A DNA stretch of 64,000 bases from the NCBI GenBank assembly GCA_014155875.1, contig JACEFZ010028118.1:127001-191000 (forward strand). The letters run 5' to 3'. The position numbers and the translations under genes were made by a program. Below are positions 31,547 through 42,014 of this stretch, one piece after another (positions within the stretch are counted from its first letter, which is position 1; every line of letters begins with the position of its first letter). Under the pieces are notes generated by a model, which was not told the origin of the DNA, searched no databases, and was given only the letters and a program-made list of their open reading frames with translations. This DNA comes from Cepaea nemoralis. Its lineage: Eukaryota > Mollusca > Gastropoda > Stylommatophora > Helicidae.

Positions 31547-31860
31547 ATATAATAACTAATTCAGCTACAAGCATACCCACATGGACAAACACCAATTGCT
31601 TTAAACAAGATGTTTGTTTCAGTTCAAGATTTGTATTTCATATTATCACTAATTCAAATACAAGCATATACGTATGGACAAACAACAGTTCTTGAAATTT
31701 GATGATGGTGTGAAATAGAAGATTCGTAATGCACATAATGAGCAGTTTACCTGCAGGCCTACGACGATGGACAAACAACAATAGTTGTAAAATAGAAGAA
31801 AGTGTGAAATGTAAATAGACATTTGATATAATGACTAGTCCAACTACAAACATACGGCAC
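31547..31860. repeat. Diverged tandem repeat, about 105 bp, three copies
   Basis: Units share AACTAATTCA, CTACAAGCATA, ATGGACAAACAACA and TTGAAAT/TTGTAAAATAG words near 31553, 31650 and 31770-31840. A related word occurs near 27180. Confidence 0.55.
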
Positions 31861-31866
31861 AGTACT

Positions 31867-32106
31867 TGAGTCTCCGTGGCGAAGTAGTCAAGCCATCTCT
31901 CTCGGGCTCGAAAGGTTGTGGGTTCGAATCCGGGCCGCATCCTTCGGTTCATTATTGCATTTTTTCGGAGACACCTGGGGGTCGTCGCTGGAGCTACGGA
32001 GTTCGTGCTTTGTACGACGCTTTCTGCGTTACGAAAAGAGACCGAGCCGTATGGGATAAAACCCTATGCAATGAAGTCGACCCTGTCGACTATTAAGCGA
32101 CTTTTT
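31867..32106 (+). mobile_element. SINE1 copy, first of a head-to-tail pair
   Basis: Box A TGGCGAAGTAG, box B GGTTCGAATCC, the body word AAGAGACCGAGCC and tail AAACCCTATGCAATGAAGTC then GTCGACTATTAAGCGACTTT. Confidence 0.92.
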
Positions 32107-32108
32107 AT

Positions 32109-32345
32109 GGGAGTCTTCGTGGCGAAGTGGTCAAGCTGTTTGACTCGAGCTCCGAAGGTTGTGGGTTCGATTCCGGTCGCGTCCTTCGGTTCACGAGTGA
32201 TATTTTTCGAAGACTCCTGTCGGTCGTCGCTAGAGCTCCGGAGTTCGTGCTTTGTGCCACGCTTTCCGCGCTGCGGAAAGAGACCGAGCCTTATGGGATA
32301 GAACCCGGTGCAATGAAGTTGACCCTGTCGACTTTTAAGCGACTT
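32109..32345 (+). mobile_element. SINE1 copy, second of a head-to-tail pair
   Basis: Box A TGGCGAAGTGG and box B GGTTCGATTCC are both intact. The tail reads GAACCCGGTGCAATGAAG and TCGACTTTTAAGCGACTTT. It begins two or three bases after the tail of the first copy, so the pair is either a dimer or a later insertion into the first copy's tail. Confidence 0.93.
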
Positions 32346-32385
32346 TATTAAGACATACATCAATGAACAAGTGCATATGTATTCG

Positions 32386-32820
32386 CAAATAAGGTGGCAG
32401 GCATGGTATGCAGAGATGGCATTTCAAGAAACTATATCAAAATAAATGGACAGACGCTTAAGGAAGTGAAATGTCTTGTGTTCAATATATGCAAAGACTG
32501 CATTTACAGTAAAGAAATCCAAGTACACGACAGTTCGAATTAAGATATTAAATTGTCAGTCATTACACGTAGACAGTAATGTGACCGTGCAAGTTTTCGG
32601 GGGCATTATGGAAGAAATAACCTGAAGAACTTGTTGACAACTGGCAAGATTAAGGGGACAAGAAGGCAGAGTGATACATATCTAGAATTCTGGCCACACG
32701 GCATAATTGAGACTAGCACACAAAGCTGCTCCACGACTCTGGTGATCGTGCGACTTGGTGGATAAACCTGACCGCCCACGCTTACCGGTATGACACTTGA
32801 TGATGATGATGAGTGTGAGG
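32386..32820 (+). pseudogene. LINE-B-type fragment: RT end and 3' region
   Basis: Reads ISRNYIKINGQTLKEVKC near 32420-32475, then a degraded stretch, LVTTGKIKG-like words near 32630, and the 3' segment with CACACGGCATAATTGAGAC and CACGACTCTGGTGATCGTG, ending in (GAT)n at 32805-32817. Many frame breaks. Confidence 0.75.
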
Positions 32821-33299
32821 TGTAATATATGTATTTCAGATAATAAGCAATTCAACTATAGAGATGTATTTAAAATAGCGTTTGAAAGTGAGCAATTGTT
32901 TATATGTTGCATATAATGATGTAACACATTTGTGATACAGTTTTAAGCCAGACATATATTTTAGGAGAATTAATTGATGGAGACAATCAATTTCATGACG
33001 TAAATACCATCAGCACTGTGTATTAAAATAATGACTTCAATGAAGCATGTTAGTTAAGTATACATGATATTTATTTATCTTGACGAATGCTTCCTAACAG
33101 CAAAGTCCATTATGTCACTTGCGATTACGCTTTTGCAAATCTGACCAACTCCGCCTTCCATTGTTGTTGGTGTACTCATTGTAGTTAGGGATATTCATTT
33201 CACGGAGTTATTATTTTCTTGTTCTTGTTAAGTCTAACCAACTCCGCCTCTTGTATCCATTATATGTCTTCATTGTAGCTCTTTCTGGATGATGGTAAC
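32821..33299. other. AT-rich stretch without recognised feature
   Basis: No supported gene or element. Two diverged words around CTAACCAACTCCGCCT (33145 and 33235) hint at a short local duplication. Confidence 0.4.
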
Positions 33300-33895
33300 A
33301 GAACATTCTTAGGTGGCCAAACATTTAAACTGTTGTTCTTTAATGAAGTGCATGACTGGTTTCAGACCTCGTCTTCTTCTACAAGGCTTCGTCTCCTTTC
33401 GTTGTACTCCAGGTTTCAGAGCCATACAGCACAACTGGTCTGATCAGTGTTTTGTATATTGTGATTTTGGTGTTACGAGATAGCACCTTGATTTTAGTAG
33501 ATGTGTAGTGCATAGTATATCTTATTTCCAGAGTTGATTCTAGTTTGTATTTCTTCCCTTATGATGTTGGAGCAGTTGAAGATTGTACCCAGGTATTTGT
33601 ATGTTTCCGTTCTTTTAATGGTCATATATCTATTTGTATGTGGCCAGAGTTTTTAGCCATTCCGTCTCTTGAAATTACCATATATTCTGCTTATCTTGGT
33701 TGATAACCAGCCCCATCTGTTGGGCTTTTTCCTTTAAGTGAGTCAATATTTCTAATGTCTTTTGTTCACTTTGCCCTATAATATCTATATCATCTGCATA
33801 ACCAAGCAGCTTGGATGTTCCTCCAATATCACTTCTGTTTTCCTCCGTCTGTATTATATCTCTCATGATTACTATCGCGGCGCCTCTAAACCACT
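33300..33895 (-). pseudogene. LINE-E fragment: RT palm and thumb
   Basis: The minus strand reads RGAAIVIMRDI, the active-site box LGYADDIDIIGQS (33770-33810), GLVINQDKQ and, with frame breaks, YKTLIRPVVLYGSETWS near 33410-33450. The YADDIDIIG form differs from LINE-A, B, C and D, so this is a separate family. Upstream RT blocks are absent. Confidence 0.82.
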
Positions 33896-34230
33896 TATTT
33901 TCTGGAATGGAGGAGGAAAGACAAAGTACAAGCACAAGATACTCCTCATCCAAAAGAATAAACATAATATAACTACATCCCGACATTTGTATTGACAGGC
34001 TAAGCACAGCAGTGCAACATCGTTACCGTGTGGAGTCAGGAGGTAAGACTAAAGACATCACTTCTTCATTCGGGGATACATGACACAACCATATCGGTAG
34101 AATGGTGAATAATAATATTGCAGGGTCTGCCCGGTGCTCATTTTCGCTAGTTACAAAGAGACCAGGCATAGCCATAAATCGTAGACGCTCAAATTACAGA
34201 CACCTCACATTGGCTCGAAACACAGTCTCG
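33896..34230. other. Stretch without recognised feature
   Basis: Not low complexity, but no frame or splice pattern that I can support on either strand. Confidence 0.4.
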
Positions 34231-34978
34231 TCACAGAGACATGCCATTCTTAGACACACAACACACAGAGGCATGACGCATATTGTTAAACCAAATAAAT
34301 AGGTAACATACGCACACAAGCTCCACACAATCACGCCACACATTTACGCCACACGACGATACACCACACACTGACACCAACCACAATGCCGCCACACACA
34401 AACATACCATAATCAGACACATCATACTCAAGCAGGCTACATACATACATCACACACAGACATCGACATCACATACAGATATCACACATAGACATGCAAC
34501 ACAGATACATGCCACACATAGACACGCCTCACATACATACATGCCATAAACAGACACGTCACACACAGAACGCTACACACAGACGTCACACACGGACACG
34601 TTAAACAAAACGCTGCAAGACTTCCGACATACATACGTCTCACACATAAAGCTACACATAATTCTCCCCGATAGACACGTGCCACACAGAACGCTACACA
34701 TGTGTCATACACAAGCACGTCGCACACACCACGCCACACAGAAACACCTCACATAAAACAATCCACAAAACACCCAACACCAAAATCCCACACAAAAACC
34801 CGAACAGACGCACCACCAAAGAAAAAAAGAATAAAAAGAAAACCCAACACAAACGCCTCACACACAAGCACCCCACACAATCACCTCACACAAAAACATT
34901 CCACGCAAACACCAAACAGCAACACTCCACACAAACGTTCCACACAAAGACCTCACACACCAACATTTATCTCATATC
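34230..34978. repeat. Degenerate (CACA)-rich minisatellite-like tract
   Basis: Words such as CACACACAGACA, ACGTCACACAC and CACACAAACACC recur with no fixed period. Long open frames here are products of composition. Confidence 0.8.
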
Positions 34979-34981
34979 TCT

Positions 34982-35233
34982 CTACTCGGATAAGGAAGGC
35001 ACATCTCCATCTCTGGTTAGGAACACATACAGCCCATACGCAGTCACACTTCCGGCCAGGATAAATACCAATGACAAATATATTAGGACCTCAGAGCTTT
35101 CTGACCCCATGGACGGCCTGAAGTCAAGTGATGTTGTATCGACGGCCGTGGTGGTTTCCTCAGCAACCGATAACATGCCAAAGATGCTTTTGTAGATACT
35201 TGTCAGCAAAGGGTACTCGCCGTCTGAACACAG
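34982..35233 (-). CDS. Host gene, last coding exon: membrane-protein C-terminus
   Basis: On the minus strand a strong splice acceptor (TATCTCTATTTTCCAG, ending at 35234) precedes 83 codons and a TAG stop at 34982-34984. The peptide starts LCSDGEYPLLTSIYKSIFGM and has a Ser/Thr/Glu-rich stretch. A clear membrane segment follows (VLIYLSLVFILAGSVTAYG) and a short charged tail ends DGDVPSLSE. Base composition is richer in GC than the surroundings. A GATAAA-like signal follows closely. The phase (0) matches the exon at 40857-40931. I do not recognise the family; a multi-pass membrane protein is likely because the previous exon also has a hydrophobic segment. Confidence 0.7.
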   Translation of the reverse strand: MCSDGEYPLLTSIYKSIFGMLSVAEETTTAVDTTSLDFRPSMGSESSEVLIYLSLVFILAGSVTAYGLYVFLTRDGDVPSLSE

Positions 35234-35388
35234 CTGGAAAATAGAGATACAAAGTGAGGTTTCATTGTATATCAAAATTTACGATGGGTGTAGCTAATGA
35301 GGGATAAATCACAACACAAGAGATGAGATGCCTTTGATAAGCTGCGGGAAAAGCTGTGAGAAATATAATTACGGACGAAAGAATTTGT

Positions 35389-35482
35389 AGAAGAAAAAGA
35401 AGAAGAAGAAGAAGAAGAAGAAGAAGAAGAAGAAGAAGAAGAAGAAGAAGAAGAAGAAGAAGAAGAAGAAGAAGAAGAAGAA
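35389..35482. repeat. (GAA)n microsatellite
   Basis: About 30 GAA units directly abutting the (GAAC)n tail of the repeated unit at 35480-35690. Confidence 0.95.
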
Positions 35483-35690
35483 CGAACGAACGAACGAACG
35501 AACGAACTTTATTTTAACAGGGTAACAAATTGGGCACGCAGGCCGTCTTACATTCGGCCCTTTCAATCACTCATCTTTCGTTCATCAAATGTGCATGTTA
35601 CATTTAGATAGGGGGAAAAGAATATTGTCAAATGGATTTTGTAAGCATAAACAATGCATATTACGCATGATGCATTTCCATATATCAGTA
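35480..35690 (-). mobile_element. 3' end of the minisatellite-bearing repeated unit
   Basis: On the minus strand this shows the conserved segment of 12831-12983 (ATATGCATTGTTTATGCTTAC, GGGCCGAATGTAAGACGGCC, the word CAATTTGTTACCC) and an AATAAA signal (TTTATT at 35508-35513). It ends in a (GTTC)n tail. The G-rich minisatellite is absent from this copy. It lies in the host intron. Confidence 0.75.
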
Positions 35691-35739
35691 ACAAATGTGT
35701 TAGAAGTTTTAAGAAATTAATCGCCTGTTAAACATTGTA

Positions 35740-38700
35740 GCTATGTACTCCGGTAAGTCAGGTCTTAGTCAGATATGACTGAGCTACCGTATGACAGTAG
35801 ACGGTACTACCTGCTTTCTGTCAGCGCCGAAGGTTGGGCGGCGCTTACCAAACCCGACACCCCACATTGTGCCAACGGCTTCGGGCGGAAGAGCGCAATT
35901 GGGAGGGTACTAGCCTTATCCTGGTGCGAGGAAATGCAACCCAAAGACAAAATAAGTCATGGCAGGGCAGACCAGGCCCTAAGCCTTGGTTGGCAGCTGG
36001 TCTAGGATCGAAGCTCCGACAGGCGGACAGTTAGAGCATTGCTTTGCTGATCCGGCAGCTTCTGCAGCTTGTCTTGTTCCAGATTATAGGTGTCAACTTT
36101 CCTCTGGAGTGAACTAGGCAGGCCGAGAGAGGGATCATGCTGCATGGGCAACACATGGTTTCTTTATTTTAGCCCAGGCTTTGTGCTATGGAGAGGCAAT
36201 AACTCCATCCCTGGTCTTAACCGGTCTCGGAATCAAAGCGAGAGGCAACTGTTACGGGTTATAAGTCCTTGTCAGTTGGCGTAGACATGGGGCGCCACGC
36301 GTTGCCTCTGACGGTGGGAGACACCTACAGGTGTCACTGATCAGCTACCGCCCGCCTCAAGCTGGGCAGCCCCCAGCCAATTGGGTGCTGATCCGCCACA
36401 GCCTGCCTGCTTCAATGGGTGCTTGGGGCTAGGACAAAATCTGAATCGCAGGCTGTAAAACCAATGCACCAGGTACTAATAAAAAGAATAGAAACCTCAA
36501 GCTACGGCTTGCAACCTGGAACGTGAGAACCATGTGTCCAGGATTTTCCACTGACTTGACAAATATTGACGATGTGAGAAAAACGGCTGTGATTGATGCT
36601 GAACTCGATCGTCTTAACATTGATATTGCTGGCCTGCAGGAGACTCGCCTCGCTGAGGAAGGGTCACTCAGGGAAAACAATTACACCTTTTTTTGGAAGG
36701 GAAGAGGGCAGGCAGAAAAAAGGCTACATGGTGTGGGCTTTGCAGTGAAGAACTCGCTACTGGGAATGATTGATATCCCAGCTGGAGGTAATGAAAGATT
36801 ATTATCACTGCGCTTGGCAACCTCCTGTGGATTTGCCACCATTCTCACTGCATATGCACCGACACTCGCTTCCTCTGATGATGTGAAGGATATGTTCTAT
36901 GAGCAGCTAGACTCTGCGATCAAGGCAGTTCCAAAATCCGACTACATTTATATGCTCGGTGATTTCAATGCTCGTGTGGGCAAGGACTCGAGTTCATGGC
37001 CAGTGTGCCTTGGAAAATACAACATCGGTCACATGAATGATAATGGGCAAAGGCTGCTGGAACATTGCACTAGAAATGACCTATGTATTACAAACTCCTT
37101 TTTTAAAACAAAAGAGATGCATAAGGTCACATGGAAACATCCAAGATCCGGCCATTGGCATCAGCTGGACTTCATTATCACACGGAGACAACATCTGAAC
37201 CATACATCATTAACTCGAAGTTACCACAGTGCTGACTGTGATACAGATCATTCTTTGGTTGTTGCAAGGGTTAGACTGAGACCAAAGAGAATCTACACAG
37301 CTAAACACAAGTCTAGCCCCAGGATTAATATTACTAACACTCACGATCCTGGAAAGTGCTTTGAATTTCAACAGCAACTTGAAGACGCTTTCAATGATAC
37401 ATCAGAAAATTGTATAGTAAATGATAAATGGAGTAAACTTAAGGAAACTATTTATAAAACAGCGGTAGGGGTTTACGGCACTGTGGATCATAAGAGGCAG
37501 GACTGGTTTGTGGCAAACAGCCAGATACTGCAGCCCTTGATTGATAAAAAGAAGATAGCTCTCTTAAGAAACAAGGAAAGACCAACGCGTAACACTCTGA
37601 GTGAGCTGAAGCAAGCAAGGAAGGATGTACAAAAGGCTGCCAGGCAGTGTGCGAATGACTATTGGATCAAGTTATGTGAGTCCATTCAAATCGCAAGTGA
37701 TAAGGGAAACATCAGAAGCATGTATGAAGGGATAAAGAAAGCCTGTGGTCCAATGATCAAAAGAAGTGCACCGCTGAAAACCTTGACTGGAGAAATCATC
37801 ACTGATAAGAAACAGCAGATGGATAGATGGGTCGAGCACTATTTAGAGCTTTACTCAAGTGAGACCAAGCTAGCGGATGATGCCCTCAACGCCATAGAGG
37901 CCCTGCCAACTCTTGACCACCTGGACACACTTCCCACTATAACAGAAGTTAAGTGTGCTATAAATGAGCTTGCATCTGGCAAGGCTCCAGGTAAGGATGG
38001 GATTCCAATAGAGGTGATCAGAAGTGGGCAAGACACACTCGCTCTACAGATCCACCAGCTAATAGAGCTATGCTGGCGAGAAGGACAAGTCCCACAGGAT
38101 TTCAAAGATTCAAACATCATAACGCTGTACAAGAACAAGGGAGATCGGAGCGACTGTAACAACTATAGGGGTATCTCACTTCTGTGTATTGTTGGGAAAG
38201 TATTTGCTAGAATTGTCCTGCACAGACTTCAAGTCCTGGGAGATCAAGTCTACCCCGAATCACAGTGTGGCTTCCGTCAGAACCGGTCTACCATTGATAT
38301 GATATTCTCATTGCGACAGATGCAAGAAAAATGCCGGGAACAAAATCAGCCACTGTTTATTGCCTTCATCGACCTCACAAAGGCATTCGATTTGGTCAGT
38401 CGTGAGGGTCTGTTCAAAGCACTAAAGAAGATTGGCTGCCCACCAACTCTCCTGTCCATTGTGGAATCGTTCCACACAGGCATGAAGGGTATAATCAAGT
38501 TTGATGGCTCAACTTCAGAAGAGTTTGAAATCAAGAGTGGAGTTAAGCAAGGCTGTGTGCTAGCCCCCACCCTCTTTGGGATATACTTTTCACTTCTACT
38601 GAAATATGCCTTTCGTGATCAGGATGATGGTATATACATTCACTCACGCTCAGATGGTGGCCTCTATAATGCTCAGAGATTGAAGGCCAAGACCAAAATT

Positions 38701-39735
38701 AGCAGGGTACTAATCAGAGAGTTGCTTTTTGCGGATGATGCTGCGATTACGACCCACTCTGAGGAAGAATTACAACATCTACTATCTGCATTCTCCAATG
38801 CTTGTTCTGAATTCGGTTTAACAATTAACAAAAAGAAGACACAGATTATGTCACAAGGTGCACATGGTGTACCATCAATCTTTATTGACGACGCCGAACT
38901 GGAGATAGTAGACCATTTTACATATCTAGGATCAGAGGTAAATAGCAAATTATCCCTCGATCAGGAAATCAACATCAGGATTGGCAAGGCAGCAACAACA
39001 ATGAACATGTTAGCAAAAAGAGTCTGGGAGAACAGGAAGCTTACTGCCAAAACAAAAGTCCTCGTCTACCAAGCCTGTGTCCTTAGTACTCTTCTTTATG
39101 GCAGTGAAACCTGGACAACTTACTCACGCCAAGAGAAACGTTTAAACAGCTTTCATATGCGGTGTCTGCGAAGAATACTTGGTATTAAGTGGCAAGACAA
39201 AATCACAAATACTGAAGTATTGGAAAGATCAGGTTGTGTGACGGTGTATTCCATGCTCAGTCTTCGTAGACTTAGATGGATAGGACACGTTAGGAGGATG
39301 GATGATGGTAGAATACCAAAGGACATCTTTTTTGGTGAATTACAGACGGGTAGGAGATCTCAGGGTCGGCCTCTACTACGATACAAAGATGTGTGTAAGC
39401 GGGACATGATTGATACAGGCATTGATAATGCACATTGGGAGCACGTCGCCGCTGAACGTGTTGCATGGAGGGCAACTATCAGAAACGGAATAAAGACAAA
39501 GGAGAAAATGATTGCAGATAAAGCACACACAGAGCGTGAGAGACGTAAGATGGTGCAAAATGGTGGAAATGACCATGTTTTCACATGCACCTACTGTGGG
39601 CAAACATTTGCAGCAAGAATTGGCCTTACCAGCCACACTCGCCACCGCCATGGATCGTAGTTATTAAGCCTTTTTAAAGCACAATGTACCAAACTATCGT
39701 CTGTCAAGACGGAAAGGTGCCAATGATGATTCACA
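35740..39735 (+). mobile_element. LINE-C, apparently complete, inside the host intron
   Basis: A GC-rich leader of about 700 bp (35740-36444) is followed by an uninterrupted coding region and a short 3' end with GTCAAGACGGAAAGGTGCC and a brief (GAT)n-like tail near 39722-39731. The 5' boundary is approximate; the leader and 3' end recur in the short derivative at 18048-18445. The element lies antisense to the host gene. Confidence 0.85.
36445..39660 (+). CDS. LINE-C endonuclease / reverse transcriptase, intact frame
   Basis: Open from just after a TGA at 36442 to the stop at 39660. Residues counted from 36523: endonuclease (WNVRT just before, LQETR at 38-42, LGDFNARVG around 145-153, DTDHS near 239); RT from about 480 (GKAPGKDGIP, NNYRGISLL, CGFRQNRST, DLTKAFDLV, QGCVLAP); active-site box LFADDA (735-740); thumb motifs YLGSEVNS and LYGSETWTTY; basic RSQGRP; and a terminal C2H2 finger CTYCGQTFAARIGLTSHTRH (about 1022-1043). 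It would make a protein that nicks DNA and copies its own RNA at the cut. The first in-frame ATG (36529) lies after the conserved WNVRT motif, so the normal start codon may be lost or replaced by a non-AUG codon. The length of roughly 1,050-1,070 codons is usual for the type. Confidence 0.93.
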   Translation: MAGCKTNAPGTNKKNRNLKLRLATWNVRTMCPGFSTDLTNIDDVRKTAVIDAELDRLNIDIAGLQETRLAEEGSLRENNYTFFWKGRGQAEKRLHGVGFAVKNSLLGMIDIPAGGNERLLSLRLATSCGFATILTAYAPTLASSDDVKDMFYEQLDSAIKAVPKSDYIYMLGDFNARVGKDSSSWPVCLGKYNIGHMNDNGQRLLEHCTRNDLCITNSFFKTKEMHKVTWKHPRSGHWHQLDFIITRRQHLNHTSLTRSYHSADCDTDHSLVVARVRLRPKRIYTAKHKSSPRINITNTHDPGKCFEFQQQLEDAFNDTSENCIVNDKWSKLKETIYKTAVGVYGTVDHKRQDWFVANSQILQPLIDKKKIALLRNKERPTRNTLSELKQARKDVQKAARQCANDYWIKLCESIQIASDKGNIRSMYEGIKKACGPMIKRSAPLKTLTGEIITDKKQQMDRWVEHYLELYSSETKLADDALNAIEALPTLDHLDTLPTITEVKCAINELASGKAPGKDGIPIEVIRSGQDTLALQIHQLIELCWREGQVPQDFKDSNIITLYKNKGDRSDCNNYRGISLLCIVGKVFARIVLHRLQVLGDQVYPESQCGFRQNRSTIDMIFSLRQMQEKCREQNQPLFIAFIDLTKAFDLVSREGLFKALKKIGCPPTLLSIVESFHTGMKGIIKFDGSTSEEFEIKSGVKQGCVLAPTLFGIYFSLLLKYAFRDQDDGIYIHSRSDGGLYNAQRLKAKTKISRVLIRELLFADDAAITTHSEEELQHLLSAFSNACSEFGLTINKKKTQIMSQGAHGVPSIFIDDAELEIVDHFTYLGSEVNSKLSLDQEINIRIGKAATTMNMLAKRVWENRKLTAKTKVLVYQACVLSTLLYGSETWTTYSRQEKRLNSFHMRCLRRILGIKWQDKITNTEVLERSGCVTVYSMLSLRRLRWIGHVRRMDDGRIPKDIFFGELQTGRRSQGRPLLRYKDVCKRDMIDTGIDNAHWEHVAAERVAWRATIRNGIKTKEKMIADKAHTERERRKMVQNGGNDHVFTCTYCGQTFAARIGLTSHTRHRHGS

Positions 39736-40411
39736 TAGGAAAAAACAATATTGTCAAATGAAAGTTGTAAACATAAACAGTGCATATTGCAATGTTGTGA
39801 GACATCCCGCACACACCCTCACATCCCGCAGCCACCCACACATCCCGCAGCCATACATACATCCACGCACTCACACAGGCCCAGGCAAACATACATGCCG
39901 CCACCCACCCACTAATCCCCCACCCACACACAATTCTCCACACACACATCCCCCACCCATCCCATAACCGACACGCACACACCCACCCACATATTCTCCA
40001 ACACCCACCCACACACCCGCAACCACCCAGCAAAACATACATCACAAAACCACACACACATACCCCCGCCAACCCACACATCCCACACCTATTCACACAC
40101 ACACATCCCGCACCCTAATAATTTTCTTCATCCACACACACATCAGCCAACCTACACCCACTCACCCACCCAATATCCGCCACCTCTCAACAACACATCC
40201 TCCACCTATACACACATCCCCACCTACAAACACACCTCCCCACTTGCCCACACAAAACCCCCACCCATAAACACCCAAAAACACACACCTCTCACCCACA
40301 CAACCCCACCACCCACATATACCCCACCACACACATCCGCCGCTCACACACATCTTCCCGCAAACTCACACATCCCCCACCCATATACGCATCTCTCACA
40401 TACATCCACCC
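39736..40411 (-). mobile_element. Minisatellite-bearing repeated unit, minus-strand copy
   Basis: On the minus strand a G-rich minisatellite (GGGATGTGTGTGTGGGTG-like words, 39800-40411) is joined to the conserved segment (GTGCACTGTTTATGTTTAC-like, 39740-39800) exactly as at 12790-12890. The (GTTC)n tail is missing; LINE-C lies there instead. Confidence 0.65.
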
Positions 40412-40412
40412 A

Positions 40413-40619
40413 CGAAGAAGAAGAAGAAGAAGAAGAAGAAGAAGAAGAAGAAGAAGAAGAAGAAGAAGAAGAAGAAGAAGAAGAAGAAGAAGAAGAAGAA
40501 GAAGAAGAATAAGAAGAAGAAAAGAAGAAGAAGAAGAAGAAGAAGAAGAAGAAGAAGAAGAAGAAGAAGAAGAAGAAGAAGAAGAAGAAGAAGAAGAAGA
40601 AGAAGAAGAAGAAGAAGAA

Positions 40620-40666
<47 letters not shown>

Positions 40667-40698
40667 AGAAGAAGAAGAAGAAGAAGAAGAAGAAGAAG

Positions 40699-40728
<30 letters not shown>
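40413..40728. repeat. (GAA)n microsatellite, about 315 bp
   Basis: Nearly pure GAA repeat with a few interruptions (40510, 40521, 40643). Open frames of polyserine or polyleucine on the minus strand are artefacts. Confidence 0.98.
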
Positions 40729-40731
<3 letters not shown>

Positions 40732-40856
40732 CAATAACATCAGCAGCAACAAATAACAACTATAACAAAAACTATAACAACATAAACAATTAAACGAACT
40801 AGACCTCTACAGAAACATCGCCGAGGAACCCAACTCACTCCACACCAACCATGTAC

Positions 40857-40931
40857 CTGGCCTGTAAAGTCATCCTCGTGCAGTCCAGCAAATACGAAGC
40901 CCGCCACACCCAAGCTCACAATCCAATTTAG
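40857..40931 (-). CDS. Host gene, internal coding exon
   Basis: On the minus strand the acceptor TTTTTCTTATCTTAG ends at 40932. It is followed by a 75-bp phase-0 exon reading LNWIVSLGVAGFVFAGLHED and five more residues, then a donor CAG/GTACAT at 40854-40859. It joins in frame to the exon at 34982-35233. The hydrophobic IVSLGVAGFVFAGL segment suggests a membrane helix. The intron to the next exon is 5,623 bp. No further upstream exon is identified in the window; it may lie beyond the repeats. The call rests on splice signals, matching phase and composition, not on a recognised family. Confidence 0.6.
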
Positions 40932-41009
40932 CTAAGATAAGAAAAATTACTGTCAGAATTCCTTTGTAAACAACTGACTCCATGGTATTATGTGTATGGC
41001 ATAATAGTA

Positions 41010-41973
41010 CAGGGTGGGGCAAAATGATCTGACACATTTGTAACTTTAATAAAACTAAATTAGAATAAATGAACAAAAAACTATTTTTATTTATCAAATG
41101 CACACATGATGCCATTTTGTTTTATGTTGTTTGAATAATGATATGTGTGGGGAAATTCAACAACAGGTTCCCCGTACTGCTATTGTGATTTTCAGTAATG
41201 AGGCCCATTTTCTTTTGTGTGGAAGCGTGAATAAGTAAAATTTCCCCTATTGGTCCCAAAACAATCCTCATGAGTTACACGACCGCCCCTTGCACAGTCC
41301 TCATGTAACTGTATGGTGTGCGATAACAGAATTTTGCATTTTGAGTCCGTACTTTTTTGAAGAAGACAATGTTACAGTGACCGTTAACTCTGAACGATAT
41401 TGCGTGTTGCTTGACACTTTTCTGCGACCCAAATTGGACGAACTTGACGTCAGAAATAATGTTTGGTTCCAACAAGATGGCGCAACAGCGCACACGTCTA
41501 GACATTCAATGGAAATTTTGAGGGAGATGTTCCCCAATCATTTAATTTCATTCCGAGGTGACCTCGGTTGGCCTGCCCGATCACCTGACTTGAACCCGTG
41601 TCATTTTTTCTCTGGGAATACCTAAAATCAAAGGTATACCATCTATTGAACAATTGAAAGATGCAATTCATCAAGAAATGGAGTCTATTCCACATGAAAT
41701 GATCCGCCGAGTTATGGACAACTTTCACGAACGTCTTCAACAATGTGTGGACAATAACGGCGAAAATTTGACATGTAATTTTTTTAAGAAAATGAAATAA
41801 TATGACATCATATGTATATTTAGGAAATAAAAATACATTTTTTCATTATTCAAACAACATAGAACAAAATAACATCATGTGTACATTTGATAAATAAAAA
41901 TACTTTTTTGTTCATTTATTCTAATTTAGGTTTATTACAGTTACAAATGTGTCATATCATTTTGCCCACCCTG
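41010..41973 (+). mobile_element. Mariner-type transposon, internally deleted
   Basis: Long terminal inverted repeats (about 140 bp) begin CAGGGTGGGGCAAAATGAT and end ATCATTTTGCCCACCCTG, with TA target duplications at 41008-41009 and 41974-41975. At 964 bp it is shorter than a typical 1.3-kb mariner; the N-terminal DNA-binding part of the transposase is missing. Confidence 0.92.
41185..41805 (+). pseudogene. Mariner-type transposase remnant with two mutated catalytic residues
   Basis: Only the catalytic half is left. The first acidic residue is Asn (IFSNEAHF where the family has FSDEAHF). The second is kept (NVWFQQDGATAHT, about 41460-41500). The third is His (SPDLNPCHFF, where the family has D before FF). 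A frameshift follows at about 41610-41625, after which the C-terminal IPSIEQLKDAIHQEMESIP stretch and FFKKMK end are readable. In-frame stops also occur near 41237. It cannot be active. Confidence 0.9.
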
Positions 41974-42014
41974 TATATTCAATACTTACCTTATTTATTT
42001 ATTTATTAAAGTGT

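Noticed and set aside
34230..35064. Telomeric or subtelomeric repeat, or the 120-codon plus-strand frame
   Set aside because: No fixed telomere-like unit; the frame is a product of CACA-rich composition and overlaps the better supported minus-strand exon.
40396..40759. Polyserine and polyleucine frames
   Set aside because: Translation of (GAA)n on the minus strand; the same applies at 4492-4802, 14476-14685, 35369-35566 and 62446-62655.
40870..40989. Signal-peptide exon starting at an ATG on the minus strand (MESVVYKG...)
   Set aside because: That frame meets a stop without a usable donor, whereas another frame gives an acceptor, a phase-matched exon and a donor at 40857-40931.
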